From Brachyspira hyodysenteriae ATCC 27164 (GTDB lineage: Bacteria; Spirochaetota; Brachyspiria; Brachyspirales; Brachyspiraceae): a stretch of 64,000 nt of DNA. The translations under genes and the position numbers were made by a program. The stretch spans positions 1,240,001 through 1,304,000 of the forward strand of contig NZ_CP015910.2 of assembly GCF_001676785.2 (NCBI RefSeq), read 5' to 3'. Positions 24,241-33,544 of the stretch are shown here, piece by piece. Position 1 is the stretch's first letter. Each line of letters opens with the position of its first letter. The notes beneath the pieces are model-generated. The model did no database searches and had not been told where the DNA came from. It worked only from the letters and a program-made list of their open reading frames with translations.

Positions 24241-24909
24241 ATGAAAAAATTAATAAATATTATTTTTATTTTTACCATATTTGTTAATGCATCTTATGCC
24301 TTGACAGATACTGAAAGCAAGTTTTTAAAATCCTGTGAAGAAGGTAAATATGATGCCGTGGTTGCTTTTATAAATAGAAAGATTAATGTTAATGCTGTAT
24401 CTGATGATGGCGTTACAGGATTAATGTTGGCATCTCATCATGGACATACTGCTATTGTAAGGCTTTTGGTTAATTCCAAAGCAGATGTAAATGTTTCTGA
24501 TAAAGTAGGTTATACTGCTTTATTAATGGCTACGGCAGGCGGATATCATGATATTGTTAAGATTTTATTAAAGGCAAAAGCAGATGTTAATGCTGCTAAT
24601 AGTTATGGAGAAACTGCTTTGCATATTGCTTCGTATAGATTGTATGCCGATATAGTTAAGACTTTGATTGATTATAAAGTAAACATAAATGCTGTCAATA
24701 AGGACGGAGATAATGCTTTAATAATGGTTTTTATGTCAGCTGATAAAAGTGAAAATATGCTTCCTGTAGCGAAATTGCTTTGCGATAATGGCATAGATGT
24801 TAATGCAAAAGATAAACATGGAAGAACAGCATTAACTTATGTTAAAGATAATTATAAAAAACCTGATACTTTAATAGCATTTTTAACTGAATATGGTGCA
24901 TCCGAATAA
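24241..24909 (+). CDS. Exported ankyrin-repeat protein
   Basis: A 222-residue protein with a signal peptide (MKKLINIIFIFTIFVNASYA, cleavage before LTD). About five ankyrin repeats follow, recognisable by G(V/Y)TxLxxA and VxxLLxxxADVN patterns: GVTGLMLASHHGH, GYTALLMATAGGY, GETALHIASYRL, GDNALIMVFMS, GRTALTYV. It would act outside the cytoplasm as a binding protein; the partner is unknown. ATG 24241 is chosen over the upstream TTG because only it begins a clean signal peptide. A second, cytoplasmic ankyrin protein is encoded at 30962. Confidence 0.9.
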   Translation: MKKLINIIFIFTIFVNASYALTDTESKFLKSCEEGKYDAVVAFINRKINVNAVSDDGVTGLMLASHHGHTAIVRLLVNSKADVNVSDKVGYTALLMATAGGYHDIVKILLKAKADVNAANSYGETALHIASYRLYADIVKTLIDYKVNINAVNKDGDNALIMVFMSADKSENMLPVAKLLCDNGIDVNAKDKHGRTALTYVKDNYKKPDTLIAFLTEYGASE

Positions 24910-24969
24910 TATTTCATAATTTTCTAAAAACATATATAATTAATCATAATTTATTTTAAGGAATGTTTA

Positions 24970-25596
24970 ATGATAGAAGAATTGATAAATAGAATTCCTA
25001 AATTGGAAAATATAAAAGATGATATTGAATCTGCTATAAATGAAACTATAAAATGTTATGAGAGAGGAAATAAAGTTTTAATAGCAGGAAACGGAGGAAG
25101 TGCCTGCGATAGTGAACATATAGCAGGTGAATTATTAAAAAGTTTTTTGAAGAAGCGTCCTATTAAAGAAGAAATAAGAAAAGAGCTTTTACAATTTGAT
25201 GACGGAGAGTATATTGCTGATAATTTAGAATCTCCTTTGAGAGCTGTTGCTTTAACTTCGCATTTAGGACTTTCAAGTGCTTATCTCAATGATAAAGAAC
25301 CTTATTTAGTATTTGCTCAGCAGTTATTAGGTTTCGGAGATAAGGGAGATATTTTCTTCGCTATAAGCACATCTGGTAATGCAAAAAATATTATTTATGC
25401 TACTAAACTTGCTAAAGCTATGGGAATAAAAGTTGTTTCATTTACTAATGAAAATGGAGGTAAACTTGCTGAGATGGCTGATATTGCTATCAAGGCTCCT
25501 GCAAAAGAAACTCATATATCTCAGGAATTTCATGAGGCAATATATCATGAAATTTGTATAAGAGTAGAAGAACATTTTTTTAAGGAAAACAGATAA
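24970..25596 (+). CDS. gmhA: Sedoheptulose-7-phosphate isomerase (SIS domain)
   Basis: A 208-residue SIS-domain isomerase that would convert sedoheptulose 7-phosphate to D-glycero-manno-heptose 7-phosphate for surface heptose synthesis. The phosphosugar loops are AGNGGSACDSEHIAGEL and AISTSGNAKNI. The metal/catalytic region QEFHEAIYHEICIRVEEHFF ends the protein, as in GmhA. Length fits. A GT9 glycosyltransferase of heptosyltransferase type is encoded 1.3 kb downstream, which supports a role in heptose-containing lipooligosaccharide. Related SIS isomerases with other substrates cannot be excluded. Confidence 0.87.
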   Translation: MIEELINRIPKLENIKDDIESAINETIKCYERGNKVLIAGNGGSACDSEHIAGELLKSFLKKRPIKEEIRKELLQFDDGEYIADNLESPLRAVALTSHLGLSSAYLNDKEPYLVFAQQLLGFGDKGDIFFAISTSGNAKNIIYATKLAKAMGIKVVSFTNENGGKLAEMADIAIKAPAKETHISQEFHEAIYHEICIRVEEHFFKENR

Positions 25597-25610
25597 TAAT
25601 TAAAAATTAG

Positions 25611-25641
25611 AGGCTTGTAATTAAATAATAATTACAAGCCT
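25611..25641. terminator. Hairpin terminator between convergent genes
   Basis: A 13-bp stem, AGGCTTGTAATTA (25611-25623) with TAATTACAAGCCT (25629-25641), lies between gmhA and the convergent substrate-binding protein gene. The T tract is short. Confidence 0.7.
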
Positions 25642-25690
25642 TATCTATGTAGTAATCTAAATACGGAACTATTCTATTTTTATTATAGTA

Positions 25691-26674
25691 TTAATTATTA
25701 TAAATATCATTTGGTATGCTTAGTCCTAATTTATTAATCATATTAGCATTAACAACAAAGTTATAATTCTCTGAAGGCTCTAATGGTATGTTTTTTATAT
25801 CATTTATACCTTCTAATACTTCTATTGTCTTTTTAGCAGTAGCAACTCCCATATCATAATAATCAACGGAATAAGTAACAGTGCCACCTATCTTTGTCAT
25901 ACTGGCATCAGCACATACAACAGGTATTTTTGTGCTTTCTTCTATCATAGCAACATTAGCCATGCTGTTTGCTATTATATTATCAGTAGGTGAGAATATA
26001 GCATCTACTTTATTTGCCGCACTTAACATAATTTGCTGAATTTCATTGGCGTTTGCTACGGTTAAATCAATATATTCAAGTCCCAAAGAATCTAATTTCT
26101 CTTTTGCTAATTTAATTTGATATGCAGAATTAATTTCACTTGAACAATATAAAAGTCCTATTTTCTTAGCATTTGGAAGAAGTGTATGCATAAGTTCTAT
26201 CTGCTTTGATATAGGAGGAAGATTAATAATTCCTGTTACATTTACATTAGGTTTATTTAAATTCGTTACAAGCCTTGCCCCTATAGGATCTCCTATACCT
26301 GAAACTATTATTGGTATATCCTTGGTTAAATTGACGGCTGACTGTGCCGAAGGCGTGCCTATCGCTATTATAATATTCTTTTTATCATTAACAAACTTTT
26401 GTGCTATTGTATTGCAGTTTGCCTGTTCTCCTTGAGCATTTTGATAATCTATATTTATTTTTTTATTGCTGTCTTTATAATATTTATTTAATTCATCTGT
26501 TATGCCTTTATAAATCAAATCTAATGCATCATGCTCTATCATTTGACTTATTCCTATTGTTATAACTTTATCAGCATCATTTTTTGGATACATATATTTT
26601 TTACTTATAGTGAATGATGATACTAGTACAAATATTATTATTAATACAAAAATTATAGTTTTATTATTTTTCAT
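25691..26674 (-). CDS. ABC-type substrate-binding protein, orphan (TrpX-like family)
   Basis: A 327-residue exported binding protein. The N-terminal hydrophobic segment (about 5-25, IIFVLIIIFVLVSSFTI) lacks a lipobox cysteine, so it may stay anchored or be cleaved. The two-lobed fold of the ABC_sub_bind family shows ITIGISQMIEHDALD, YQNAQGEQANC, IIAIGTPSAQSAV, IIVSGIGDP, TGIINLPP, KKIGLLYCSSEINS, AIFSPTDN and VVCADASM. Members bind aromatic amino acids or similar ligands. No permease or ATPase gene is adjacent, unlike typical trpXYZ-like operons. A large palindrome covers its promoter. Confidence 0.85.
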   Translation of the reverse strand: MKNNKTIIFVLIIIFVLVSSFTISKKYMYPKNDADKVITIGISQMIEHDALDLIYKGITDELNKYYKDSNKKINIDYQNAQGEQANCNTIAQKFVNDKKNIIIAIGTPSAQSAVNLTKDIPIIVSGIGDPIGARLVTNLNKPNVNVTGIINLPPISKQIELMHTLLPNAKKIGLLYCSSEINSAYQIKLAKEKLDSLGLEYIDLTVANANEIQQIMLSAANKVDAIFSPTDNIIANSMANVAMIEESTKIPVVCADASMTKIGGTVTYSVDYYDMGVATAKKTIEVLEGINDIKNIPLEPSENYNFVVNANMINKLGLSIPNDIYNN

Positions 26675-26712
26675 TTTTTAATCCTTTTATATTTAATTTA
26701 TTATTTTTAGTT

Positions 26713-26757
26713 AATTACTTTATGTAGTAATATTACTATATAAAGTAATTTTGTCAA
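26713..26757 (-). promoter_or_regulatory. Large palindromic operator over the orphan binding-protein promoter
   Basis: A 38-bp near-perfect palindrome spans 26713-26750, with outer arms AATTACTTTAT and ATAAAGTAATT and an inner TAGTAA/TTACTA. A TTGACA on the minus strand (26757-26752) touches its edge. A -10-like TAATAT or AATATT falls in its centre 16-17 bases away. Binding would block transcription. A further GTAGTAA half-site lies just beyond it. The regulator is not encoded nearby. Confidence 0.6.
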
Positions 26758-26857
26758 TACTATTTGTAGTAATTTTTATATATTTTTATTATTTTTTATT
26801 GATTATTATAAAAAAATATATATCATTATATTATTATTTAATAAGGTGTATTTAGTA

Positions 26858-27901
26858 ATGAAGATACTTTTAATAAAACAAACTTCTTTAGGTGATGTTT
26901 TGCATATGACTCCCGTTATAAGGGCTTTAAAAAAATGGAAGCCAGATTGTACTATAGATGTTGTTACAGATAAAAGAGCCTTAGGAATATTAGAAAATAA
27001 TCCTTATATAAATAAATTGTATGTTTTGGATATATACAGATATGAAACAGAAATATTTAAATCTCCATTATTGTTTTTTTCAACTATAAGAGAATTTTTT
27101 TCACATATAAAAGATGTAAGAAAAGAGCATTATGATATAGCTATGGATTTGCAGGGACTTGAAAGGAGTGTTATATTTTTGTATTTATGTCATTCAAAAA
27201 AGAAATATGCTAAGGGAAAATGGCTAGGACTTAAAAGCAATTATTATAAAGATATAAATGCAATAGAGGGATTATTGTCTTTTTTGAAGTTTATAGATTG
27301 TCCGGATGACGGTACAGATTTAGACTATTTTTTACCTAATAATATAGATATAGATTTTGCTGAAAGAATAGAAAAGATAAAATATTCTATAAACAGCAAT
27401 TTTGATATAAATAGTGAGTATATAGTATTTTCTCCTTTTTCAAGATGGGATACTAAAGATTTGTCTGTTAATAAATCAAGAGAGATAATAAAAGAAATAC
27501 AAAAATTAAAAGATATACAAATAATAGTTTCAGCTACATCTGATTATGACAAAGAATGTTCTGAAATAGTGAAAGGTTTTGATAATGTATTAAATACTTC
27601 AGGACTTTTTAATCTTCCGCAATTAGCATATCTTATAAGAAATTCGAAAGGAATGATTACAGTAGATTCTTTTCCTATGCATACAGGATGTGCATTTCAA
27701 AAACCGCTTATAGCAATATTCGGACCGACTAGTGAGGTTAGGGTAGGTCCAATTGCAAAAAATTCTGAAACTATAAGAGTAGAAAATTTAGAATGTGCCA
27801 GATGTTATAAGAGAAAGAATTGCCCTAATAATCATATATGCATAGAAAATATAGATGCTGAAAAATTAGCAAAAAGATTCATCGAAAAACTTCAGTATTG
27901 A
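26858..27901 (+). CDS. Glycosyltransferase family 9 (heptosyltransferase-like)
   Basis: A 347-residue GT9 enzyme related to LPS heptosyltransferases. The ATG at 26858 is 9 bases after AAGGTG; a GTG four codons earlier overlaps that ribosome site. The N-terminal KILLIKQTSLGDVLHMTPVIRAL is diagnostic, seen in parts as TSLGDVLHMTP. Later come MDLQGLERS, FSPFSRWDTK, TVDSFPMHTGCAF and IFGPTSEVRVGP. A C-terminal cysteine-rich patch (ECARCYKRKNCPNNHIC) is present. The acceptor is probably lipid A-core or lipooligosaccharide; the sugar donor may be ADP-heptose given the nearby isomerase gene. Confidence 0.88.
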   Translation: MKILLIKQTSLGDVLHMTPVIRALKKWKPDCTIDVVTDKRALGILENNPYINKLYVLDIYRYETEIFKSPLLFFSTIREFFSHIKDVRKEHYDIAMDLQGLERSVIFLYLCHSKKKYAKGKWLGLKSNYYKDINAIEGLLSFLKFIDCPDDGTDLDYFLPNNIDIDFAERIEKIKYSINSNFDINSEYIVFSPFSRWDTKDLSVNKSREIIKEIQKLKDIQIIVSATSDYDKECSEIVKGFDNVLNTSGLFNLPQLAYLIRNSKGMITVDSFPMHTGCAFQKPLIAIFGPTSEVRVGPIAKNSETIRVENLECARCYKRKNCPNNHICIENIDAEKLAKRFIEKLQY

Positions 27902-27952
27902 TATAAAAAATATAAATTATATAATATGTATACATAAAAAAGGAGGTATATT

Positions 27953-28711
27953 ATGAGAATAACTTTTTTAGGAACAGGTACTTCCGACGGCGTCCCTATG
28001 ATAGGATGCAAATGTAAGGTATGCACAAGTAAAGATAAAAGAGATAAAAGAACTCGTTCATCAATACTCATAAGACATAATAATAAAAATTATGTGGTTG
28101 ATACTTCTGCTGATTTCAGAGCTCAGATGTTAAGAGAGAAAGTGGATAGTCTTGAAGCTGTATTTTATACGCATTCACATGCAGATCATACTTCAGGAAT
28201 TGTGGATTTAAGATCATTAAATTTTATAATGCATACATCAATAGATTGTTATGGTAATAAAGACACTATGGATAATTTAAGGGAAAAGTATGATTTCTTT
28301 TTTAATCCGGTTCAGATAGGAGGAGGACTTCCTCAAGTTGTTTTTCATCATATAGAAAATGAAATGATGTTTGATGATATAAAAGTTACTCCTATTGCTG
28401 TAAAACATGGAGTGCTCAATATATTAGGATATAGATTTAATAATTTTACATATATTACAGATGCAAGTCATATAAGCGATGAAAGTTTGAAATTAATTGA
28501 AGGAACTGAAATTTTAGTTTTGAATGGATTAAGATATAGACAGCATCATACACATTTATCTTTGCAGGAATCTGTAAATATAGCTGATAAATTAGGAGTA
28601 AAAAAGGCTTATTTTACTCATATGACTCATGATGTTTTGCATAGAAATTTAGAAAAAGAACTTCCTCCAAATATGTATCCTGCTTATGACGGACTTAGTA
28701 TAGAATTTTAA
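27953..28711 (+). CDS. MBL-fold metallohydrolase (PhnP-like)
   Basis: A 252-residue metallo-beta-lactamase-fold hydrolase. The start MRITFLGTGTSDGVP and the cysteines of IGCKCKVCTS match the PhnP-like cyclic phosphodiesterase group. The metal site is in FYTHSHADHTSGI, with further ligands in ITDASH and the late HHTH and YFTHMTHD segments. A GGAGG ribosome site lies 6 bases ahead. The physiological substrate is not evident; it is common in bacteria next to unrelated genes. Confidence 0.88.
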   Translation: MRITFLGTGTSDGVPMIGCKCKVCTSKDKRDKRTRSSILIRHNNKNYVVDTSADFRAQMLREKVDSLEAVFYTHSHADHTSGIVDLRSLNFIMHTSIDCYGNKDTMDNLREKYDFFFNPVQIGGGLPQVVFHHIENEMMFDDIKVTPIAVKHGVLNILGYRFNNFTYITDASHISDESLKLIEGTEILVLNGLRYRQHHTHLSLQESVNIADKLGVKKAYFTHMTHDVLHRNLEKELPPNMYPAYDGLSIEF

Positions 28712-28715
28712 TGAT

Positions 28716-28744
28716 TTGACATTATATTGTTTTTTTTATATTAT
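28716..28744 (+). promoter_or_regulatory. Promoter of the exported protein gene
   Basis: TTGACA (28716-28721), 17 bases, TATTAT (28739-28744), about 30 bases ahead of ATG 28777. Confidence 0.7.
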
Positions 28745-28776
28745 AATAATATATACATAATTTGAGAGAGAACATT

Positions 28777-29445
28777 ATGAAAAAATTAATTTCATCATTA
28801 TTTATTATAACATTTTTGAGTATAAATGCATTTGCTCAGCATGGAGGTGGAGTTGCTTTATTTGTGCCATTAACAGGAAGTTTTGCCTTTGCTGATGTGA
28901 GAGGATTGGATAATAAAAAAGTTGATATATTAAAAAGCAGCAGTTCATTTGATTTTGGTGTATTGCTTCAGCCTGGATATTTTTATGATTTCGGGGGATT
29001 ATTGGGTATTGATGTATTAGCTGATATAGGATATTACAGAAGTTCTTATAAATATATAAATTCTCAGGAAGGTAAAATAGTTTCTTATGCATTTGACACT
29101 TTAAATACAGGTGCTATGTTTAGAGTTACTTTTTTGGTATTATCTTTAGGTATAGGGGCAGGAGCAAAAATACCATTGGCAGCTAATTTGAATGATGGTA
29201 ATTATAGTGCTAAATTAAATTATGATGAAATAAAAAAGTCATTTACATCTGCAGTGATACCATATCTTAAATTTACTATAGATTTTAAATATAATTTAAG
29301 CAGTTTTGCCGCTGTTGCAGCAGGTTTATATTTCAATTATGATTTTGCTATGAATTATAAGCATCCTAGTTATTCAAGATATAATATACATTCTTTTGAT
29401 TTCGGAGTACAAATAGGTACTTATTTAGTTGGAACTAGTTATTAA
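28777..29445 (+). CDS. Putative outer-membrane beta-barrel protein
   Basis: A 222-residue exported protein. ATG 28777 starts a clear signal peptide (MKKLISSLFIITFLSINAFA, cleavage before QHGGG); GAGAG lies upstream. The mature part alternates Gly/aromatic-rich strands: VALFVPLTGSFAF, FDFGVLLQPGYFYDFGG, IDVLADIGYYRSS, LGIGAGAKIPL, LKFTIDFKYNLSSFAAVAAGLYFNY, ending in FDFGVQIGTYLV. This pattern suits a small eight-stranded outer-membrane barrel. I do not recognise the specific family. Confidence 0.75.
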   Translation: MKKLISSLFIITFLSINAFAQHGGGVALFVPLTGSFAFADVRGLDNKKVDILKSSSSFDFGVLLQPGYFYDFGGLLGIDVLADIGYYRSSYKYINSQEGKIVSYAFDTLNTGAMFRVTFLVLSLGIGAGAKIPLAANLNDGNYSAKLNYDEIKKSFTSAVIPYLKFTIDFKYNLSSFAAVAAGLYFNYDFAMNYKHPSYSRYNIHSFDFGVQIGTYLVGTSY

Positions 29446-29487
29446 TTTATTGTCAAAATTTTATATTATAATACATAGGGTATAAAT

Positions 29488-30846
29488 ATGCTGAAAGAGC
29501 TTTTACAGCCTGAGATTGAAGATTTGATAGAAGAAAAAGAATGGGAAGCATTAAGCGATATACTTCCTCTATGGCAGGAGGTAGAAACTGCTAATCTTAT
29601 AACTTCATTAAAAAATGATGATAAATATAAAGTTTTTAGCATATTACCAAAAGATTATTATTATAAAGTATTTCCAGAACTTGCTCCTGTAGATCAGCAG
29701 AGAATCATAGATAATATGCAGGAAGCAGATATTAAAGACTTGCTAGAAAATATCAATCCTGATGACAGAACATATTTTTTAGCATCTATTCCTGAAACTA
29801 TGTCCGAAAGTATATTAAAACTTTTGGGAAGTGAAGAAAGAGAAATAGCTTCATGGCTTTTAGCATATCCGGAAGGAAGTATAGGACGTTTAATGACTCC
29901 AGAATATATAAGCATTAAACCGGATTGGACTGTAAGCGAAGCATTTGAGTATGTTAGAAGTAATATAGAAGAATCAGAAACCTATACCACTTTATATGTT
30001 ACAGATGCAAGAAGAACATTGATTGGCTCTATTGCTTTAAGAAAATTATTTTTTACTGATAAAAATACATTAATATCAGAAATAACTAATAATTGTCCTT
30101 ATATATCAGCTTATGAAGATCAGGAGAATGCTATTGATATAATAAAAAAATATAATCTCCATTCTCTTGCCGTTGTTGATGATAGGCATTCTATGATAGG
30201 AATTGTTACAGTAGATGATATAATGGATATAGCAGAAGAAGAGTATACTGATGATTTTCACAAAATGGCAGGTATAACATCTAGTGAGGATCAGTTTGAT
30301 GATAATTTAAAAATTACTCCAATATCTACTCTTTATAAGCAGAGGATATTATGGCTTTTAATATTGGTATTTATTAATATATTTTCAGGAGGTGTTATAG
30401 GAATATTTCAAAATACTCTTCAGAAGCATATAGTTTTGGTTGTTTTTTTGCCTTTGCTTATAGGAAGCGGAGGAAATGCAGGAAGCCAGTCAGCTACTCT
30501 TGTGATAAGATCTTTGGCTATTGGAGATGTTGTATTAAAAGATTGGTTTTATATGCTTTCAAAAGAGTTGTTGGTAGCATCTATGTTGGGTTTGAGTATG
30601 GCAGTTGGTGCTTATTTGTTAGGTATAATAAGGGGAGGATTAGAAATAGCGGCTATTGTGTCTATATCAATGTTTAGTATAGTTTTTATTGGAAGTGTTA
30701 TAGGGCTTTGTCTGCCTTTTATACTTACAAAATTTAATATAGATCCTGCTATAAGCGGTGCACCAATGCTTACTTCTATATGTGATATAGTTGGAACAGC
30801 TTTGTACTGTTCTATAGCTACATTGGCTTTTATAATATTTTTTTGA
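29488..30846 (+). CDS. mgtE: MgtE-type magnesium transporter
   Basis: A 452-residue Mg2+ channel. The N-terminal superhelical MgtE_N domain (about 1-125) is followed by two CBS domains (about 135-250), a linker helix, and five membrane helices (about 285-452). Diagnostic motifs are AYPEGSIGRLMTPEYI before the CBS pair and GSGGNAGSQSATLVIRSLA in the pore, plus the closing AISGAPMLTSICDIVGTALY with the Mg-binding aspartate. Length and order are normal. The gene seems monocistronic. No Mg-sensing leader is evident upstream; control probably acts through the cytoplasmic domains. Confidence 0.95.
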   Translation: MLKELLQPEIEDLIEEKEWEALSDILPLWQEVETANLITSLKNDDKYKVFSILPKDYYYKVFPELAPVDQQRIIDNMQEADIKDLLENINPDDRTYFLASIPETMSESILKLLGSEEREIASWLLAYPEGSIGRLMTPEYISIKPDWTVSEAFEYVRSNIEESETYTTLYVTDARRTLIGSIALRKLFFTDKNTLISEITNNCPYISAYEDQENAIDIIKKYNLHSLAVVDDRHSMIGIVTVDDIMDIAEEEYTDDFHKMAGITSSEDQFDDNLKITPISTLYKQRILWLLILVFINIFSGGVIGIFQNTLQKHIVLVVFLPLLIGSGGNAGSQSATLVIRSLAIGDVVLKDWFYMLSKELLVASMLGLSMAVGAYLLGIIRGGLEIAAIVSISMFSIVFIGSVIGLCLPFILTKFNIDPAISGAPMLTSICDIVGTALYCSIATLAFIIFF

Positions 30847-30961
30847 TTTTTTTTAAATAATTGTTAAATTATCATTAATATGTTATATTATACAAATAAA
30901 ATATGTTTGACTATTTATGCTTTTATATTACATTTAATATATAATATGAGGTTTATTATTT

Positions 30962-32587
30962 ATGAGAGAAATTGAGATTGAATTACATGAGGCTTCTGCA
31001 AAGAATAATGTATTAGCAGTTGAAATATTATTAAAAAATAAAGATATAGATGTTAATTTAAGTAATATATTAGGATTAACTCCATTAACACATGCCTGTA
31101 AAGCAGGATATAAAGAGATAGTTGAATTACTATTGAAAGCAGGAGCAGATCCTAATAAGGCAGATCAATTATATATAACACCTTTGATGAATGCGTGTGC
31201 AAATGGGCATAAAGATATAGCCGAAATATTAATCAAAAATGGTGCTTTGGTAAATTTGAGTAACTGCAATAATGAAACTCCTTTACATTATTCTTGTTCT
31301 GAAAATCATTTTGATATTATAAAACTTCTTGTGGAAAATGGTGCTGATGTTAATGCTAAAACAGATATTAATATAACCCCTTTAATGTATTCATGCCAGA
31401 AATCAAATTTTGAAGCTGTTAAATTTTTAATAGATAATCATGCTAATTTAAATGATGTAGATATATACGAAGAAACTGTATTATCCTATGCTATATCAAG
31501 CGGCAATATAGATATAGTGGAATATATATTAAATAAGGGTGATATAGAAATACCTAAATATTCTTTAACAATAGCAGCAATTAGCGGCAATTTGTCATTA
31601 GTTCATTATATACATTCGAAATTAGGCGGAAATAAGCATAATGTATTTTCAAGTGCTTTCATATCTGCAGCTTATAATGGGCATTTAGATGTTGTAAGAT
31701 ACTTCTTTGATAATTCCAAGAAAAAAGCTCCTAAAGCATTGGCTATAGCAGCATCAGCCGGACATAAGGATATTGTTAAGTATTTTCTTATGAATAAAGT
31801 ACAGCCGGATGGCGTTACTGATAATGGAAAATCTGCTTTGATATTGGCTATAGAAATTGAAAATAAAGAAATTATAGACTTATTAATAAAGCATAATGTT
31901 AATGTAAATCAGGCAGATGATGATTATGTTACTCCTCTTATGTATGCATGTTATATTGGAAATATTGAGATAGTAAAGACTTTACTTGATAATAATGCAG
32001 ATATTTCTTCTGTAGATAGTATAGAAAGAAATGCAATTATTCATGCCATTATAGCAGGTAATATAGATATAGTTGAACTTCTTTTAATGCATGGAATGAG
32101 TTTAAAAGGAGACGGAGAATCTATAACACCTTTAATGTGGGCTGTTATATATGATAATTTAAAGTCTGTAAAGTATTTGATACAAAAAGGAATAGATATT
32201 TATCAAACAGATATTAATGGCTGGAATTGCTTTATGTTTGCATGTGCTAAAGGTTATGATGATATTGTTAAATACATTTTAGAACTATATCCTGATATAA
32301 TTGATAATAAGAATAAATTAGGTGAAACAGCCTTAATGATAGCTGCTGATAATGGAAAAATAGAAATAGTAGATTATCTTCTAAAAAATAATGCTTCTAT
32401 AAAAGAACAGAATGTTAATGGAGATACTGCTTTATATATAGCTTCTTCAAAAGGCTATTTTGAAATATGCGAGCAATTAGTTAAATATTATGAGATAAAT
32501 GATTTTAGCGGAAAAGAATATGATGTTGCTAAAGAAAAAGGATACAGCAGTATTATCAATTTATTCAATAATAAACTTAAATCATAA
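30962..32587 (+). CDS. Large cytoplasmic ankyrin-repeat protein
   Basis: A 541-residue protein made almost wholly of ankyrin repeats, about 15 copies of 33 residues. Typical units are GLTPLTHACKAGYKEIVELLLKAG, seen in part as TPLTHACKAGY, LYITPLMNACANGHKDIA, NETPLHYSCSENH, YVTPLMYACYIGN, ESITPLMWAVIYDN, GETALMIAADNGK and GDTALYIASSKGY. Some middle repeats (about 190-290) have drifted from the consensus. There is no signal peptide, so it is probably cytoplasmic. Ankyrin arrays mediate protein contact; no partner is suggested by neighbours (mgtE, EamA transporter). Confidence 0.93.
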   Translation: MREIEIELHEASAKNNVLAVEILLKNKDIDVNLSNILGLTPLTHACKAGYKEIVELLLKAGADPNKADQLYITPLMNACANGHKDIAEILIKNGALVNLSNCNNETPLHYSCSENHFDIIKLLVENGADVNAKTDINITPLMYSCQKSNFEAVKFLIDNHANLNDVDIYEETVLSYAISSGNIDIVEYILNKGDIEIPKYSLTIAAISGNLSLVHYIHSKLGGNKHNVFSSAFISAAYNGHLDVVRYFFDNSKKKAPKALAIAASAGHKDIVKYFLMNKVQPDGVTDNGKSALILAIEIENKEIIDLLIKHNVNVNQADDDYVTPLMYACYIGNIEIVKTLLDNNADISSVDSIERNAIIHAIIAGNIDIVELLLMHGMSLKGDGESITPLMWAVIYDNLKSVKYLIQKGIDIYQTDINGWNCFMFACAKGYDDIVKYILELYPDIIDNKNKLGETALMIAADNGKIEIVDYLLKNNASIKEQNVNGDTALYIASSKGYFEICEQLVKYYEINDFSGKEYDVAKEKGYSSIINLFNNKLKS

Positions 32588-32602
32588 TTTAATTAATATA
32601 TT

Positions 32603-32631
32603 TTGACATTTTAATCTAAATATTATATTAT
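32603..32631 (+). promoter_or_regulatory. Promoter of the EamA transporter gene
   Basis: TTGACA (32603-32608), 17 bases, TATTAT (32626-32631), 37 bases ahead of the ATG. Confidence 0.7.
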
Positions 32632-32668
32632 CTAATACTAATAAATTTAATTATTAGGTTAGTAGTAT

Positions 32669-33544
32669 ATGGCTAATAAAGAAAGATTAGGAACTATAGG
32701 AATATTTTTGACAGCATTAATTTGGGGATATAGTTTTGTTGCTGTTAAGGTTGTAGTTAGAGAAATAGAACCTTTTTACCTTGTAGGAATAAGAAATTTT
32801 GCCGGAGGAATTTTTCTATCTCTCGTATTTTTCAAAAGAATGAAGAATATTTCAAAAAAGGATATTATATTATCAATACCTGTTGGAATAGCATTATTTT
32901 TAGGATTCTTTTTGCAGACTATGAGTTCTAAATTTATAACAGCTTCAAAGGTGGCATTTTTTACAGGTTCTTATGTTATATTTATACCATTTTTTTCTTG
33001 GATAGTATATAAAAAAAGCCCTCATATTTCAGCATTTATAGCAGCAGTGATTACAGTTTTGGGTTTATATTTATTGAGTTCTTTCGATGGGTTTTCAGGA
33101 ATAGAGATTGGTGATTTATTTGCATTGATTTGTGCTGTTGTATTTGCTGTACATTTAATGCTTATAGATAAAATGCTTGAATATGTAGACGGTGTTATAA
33201 TGGCGGCTCTTCAACTTATTATAGCTGGAATAGTTTCTCTTTCTGTAGGGGTGGTGACTTCTACTCCTTTCAATTTTAATGTTTCTAGTGAGGCTATTTA
33301 CTCACTTATTTATTTAGCCATAGGAGCTACAGGTATTGCTTATTTGCTTCAAACAGTATCTCAAAAGTATGTAAATCCTAGTAAGGCTGGAATTATACTC
33401 AGTTTAGAGTCTTTTTTGGGAGCATTAGGAGGAGTGATTTTTATGAAAGATCCAGTTACAATAAATTTTGTTATAGGCGGTGCTTGCATGATTGCTGCTG
33501 TATTTATATGTGAGATAGGAAGCAGCGTGAAAAAAGATGCATAA
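32669..33544 (+). CDS. EamA/DMT-family transporter
   Basis: A 291-residue inner-membrane protein with ten predicted helices in two EamA repeats. The first repeat opens with LTALIWGYSFVAVKV and REIEPFYLVGIRNFAGG. The second starts near GDLFALICAVVFAVHLMLIDKML, and its end has QTVSQKYVNPSKAGIILSLESFLGALGGVIF, a highly conserved DMT stretch. Such proteins move amino acids or other small metabolites. The substrate cannot be predicted. The gene is followed by a 592-base AT-rich region with no gene. Confidence 0.92.
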   Translation: MANKERLGTIGIFLTALIWGYSFVAVKVVVREIEPFYLVGIRNFAGGIFLSLVFFKRMKNISKKDIILSIPVGIALFLGFFLQTMSSKFITASKVAFFTGSYVIFIPFFSWIVYKKSPHISAFIAAVITVLGLYLLSSFDGFSGIEIGDLFALICAVVFAVHLMLIDKMLEYVDGVIMAALQLIIAGIVSLSVGVVTSTPFNFNVSSEAIYSLIYLAIGATGIAYLLQTVSQKYVNPSKAGIILSLESFLGALGGVIFMKDPVTINFVIGGACMIAAVFICEIGSSVKKDA

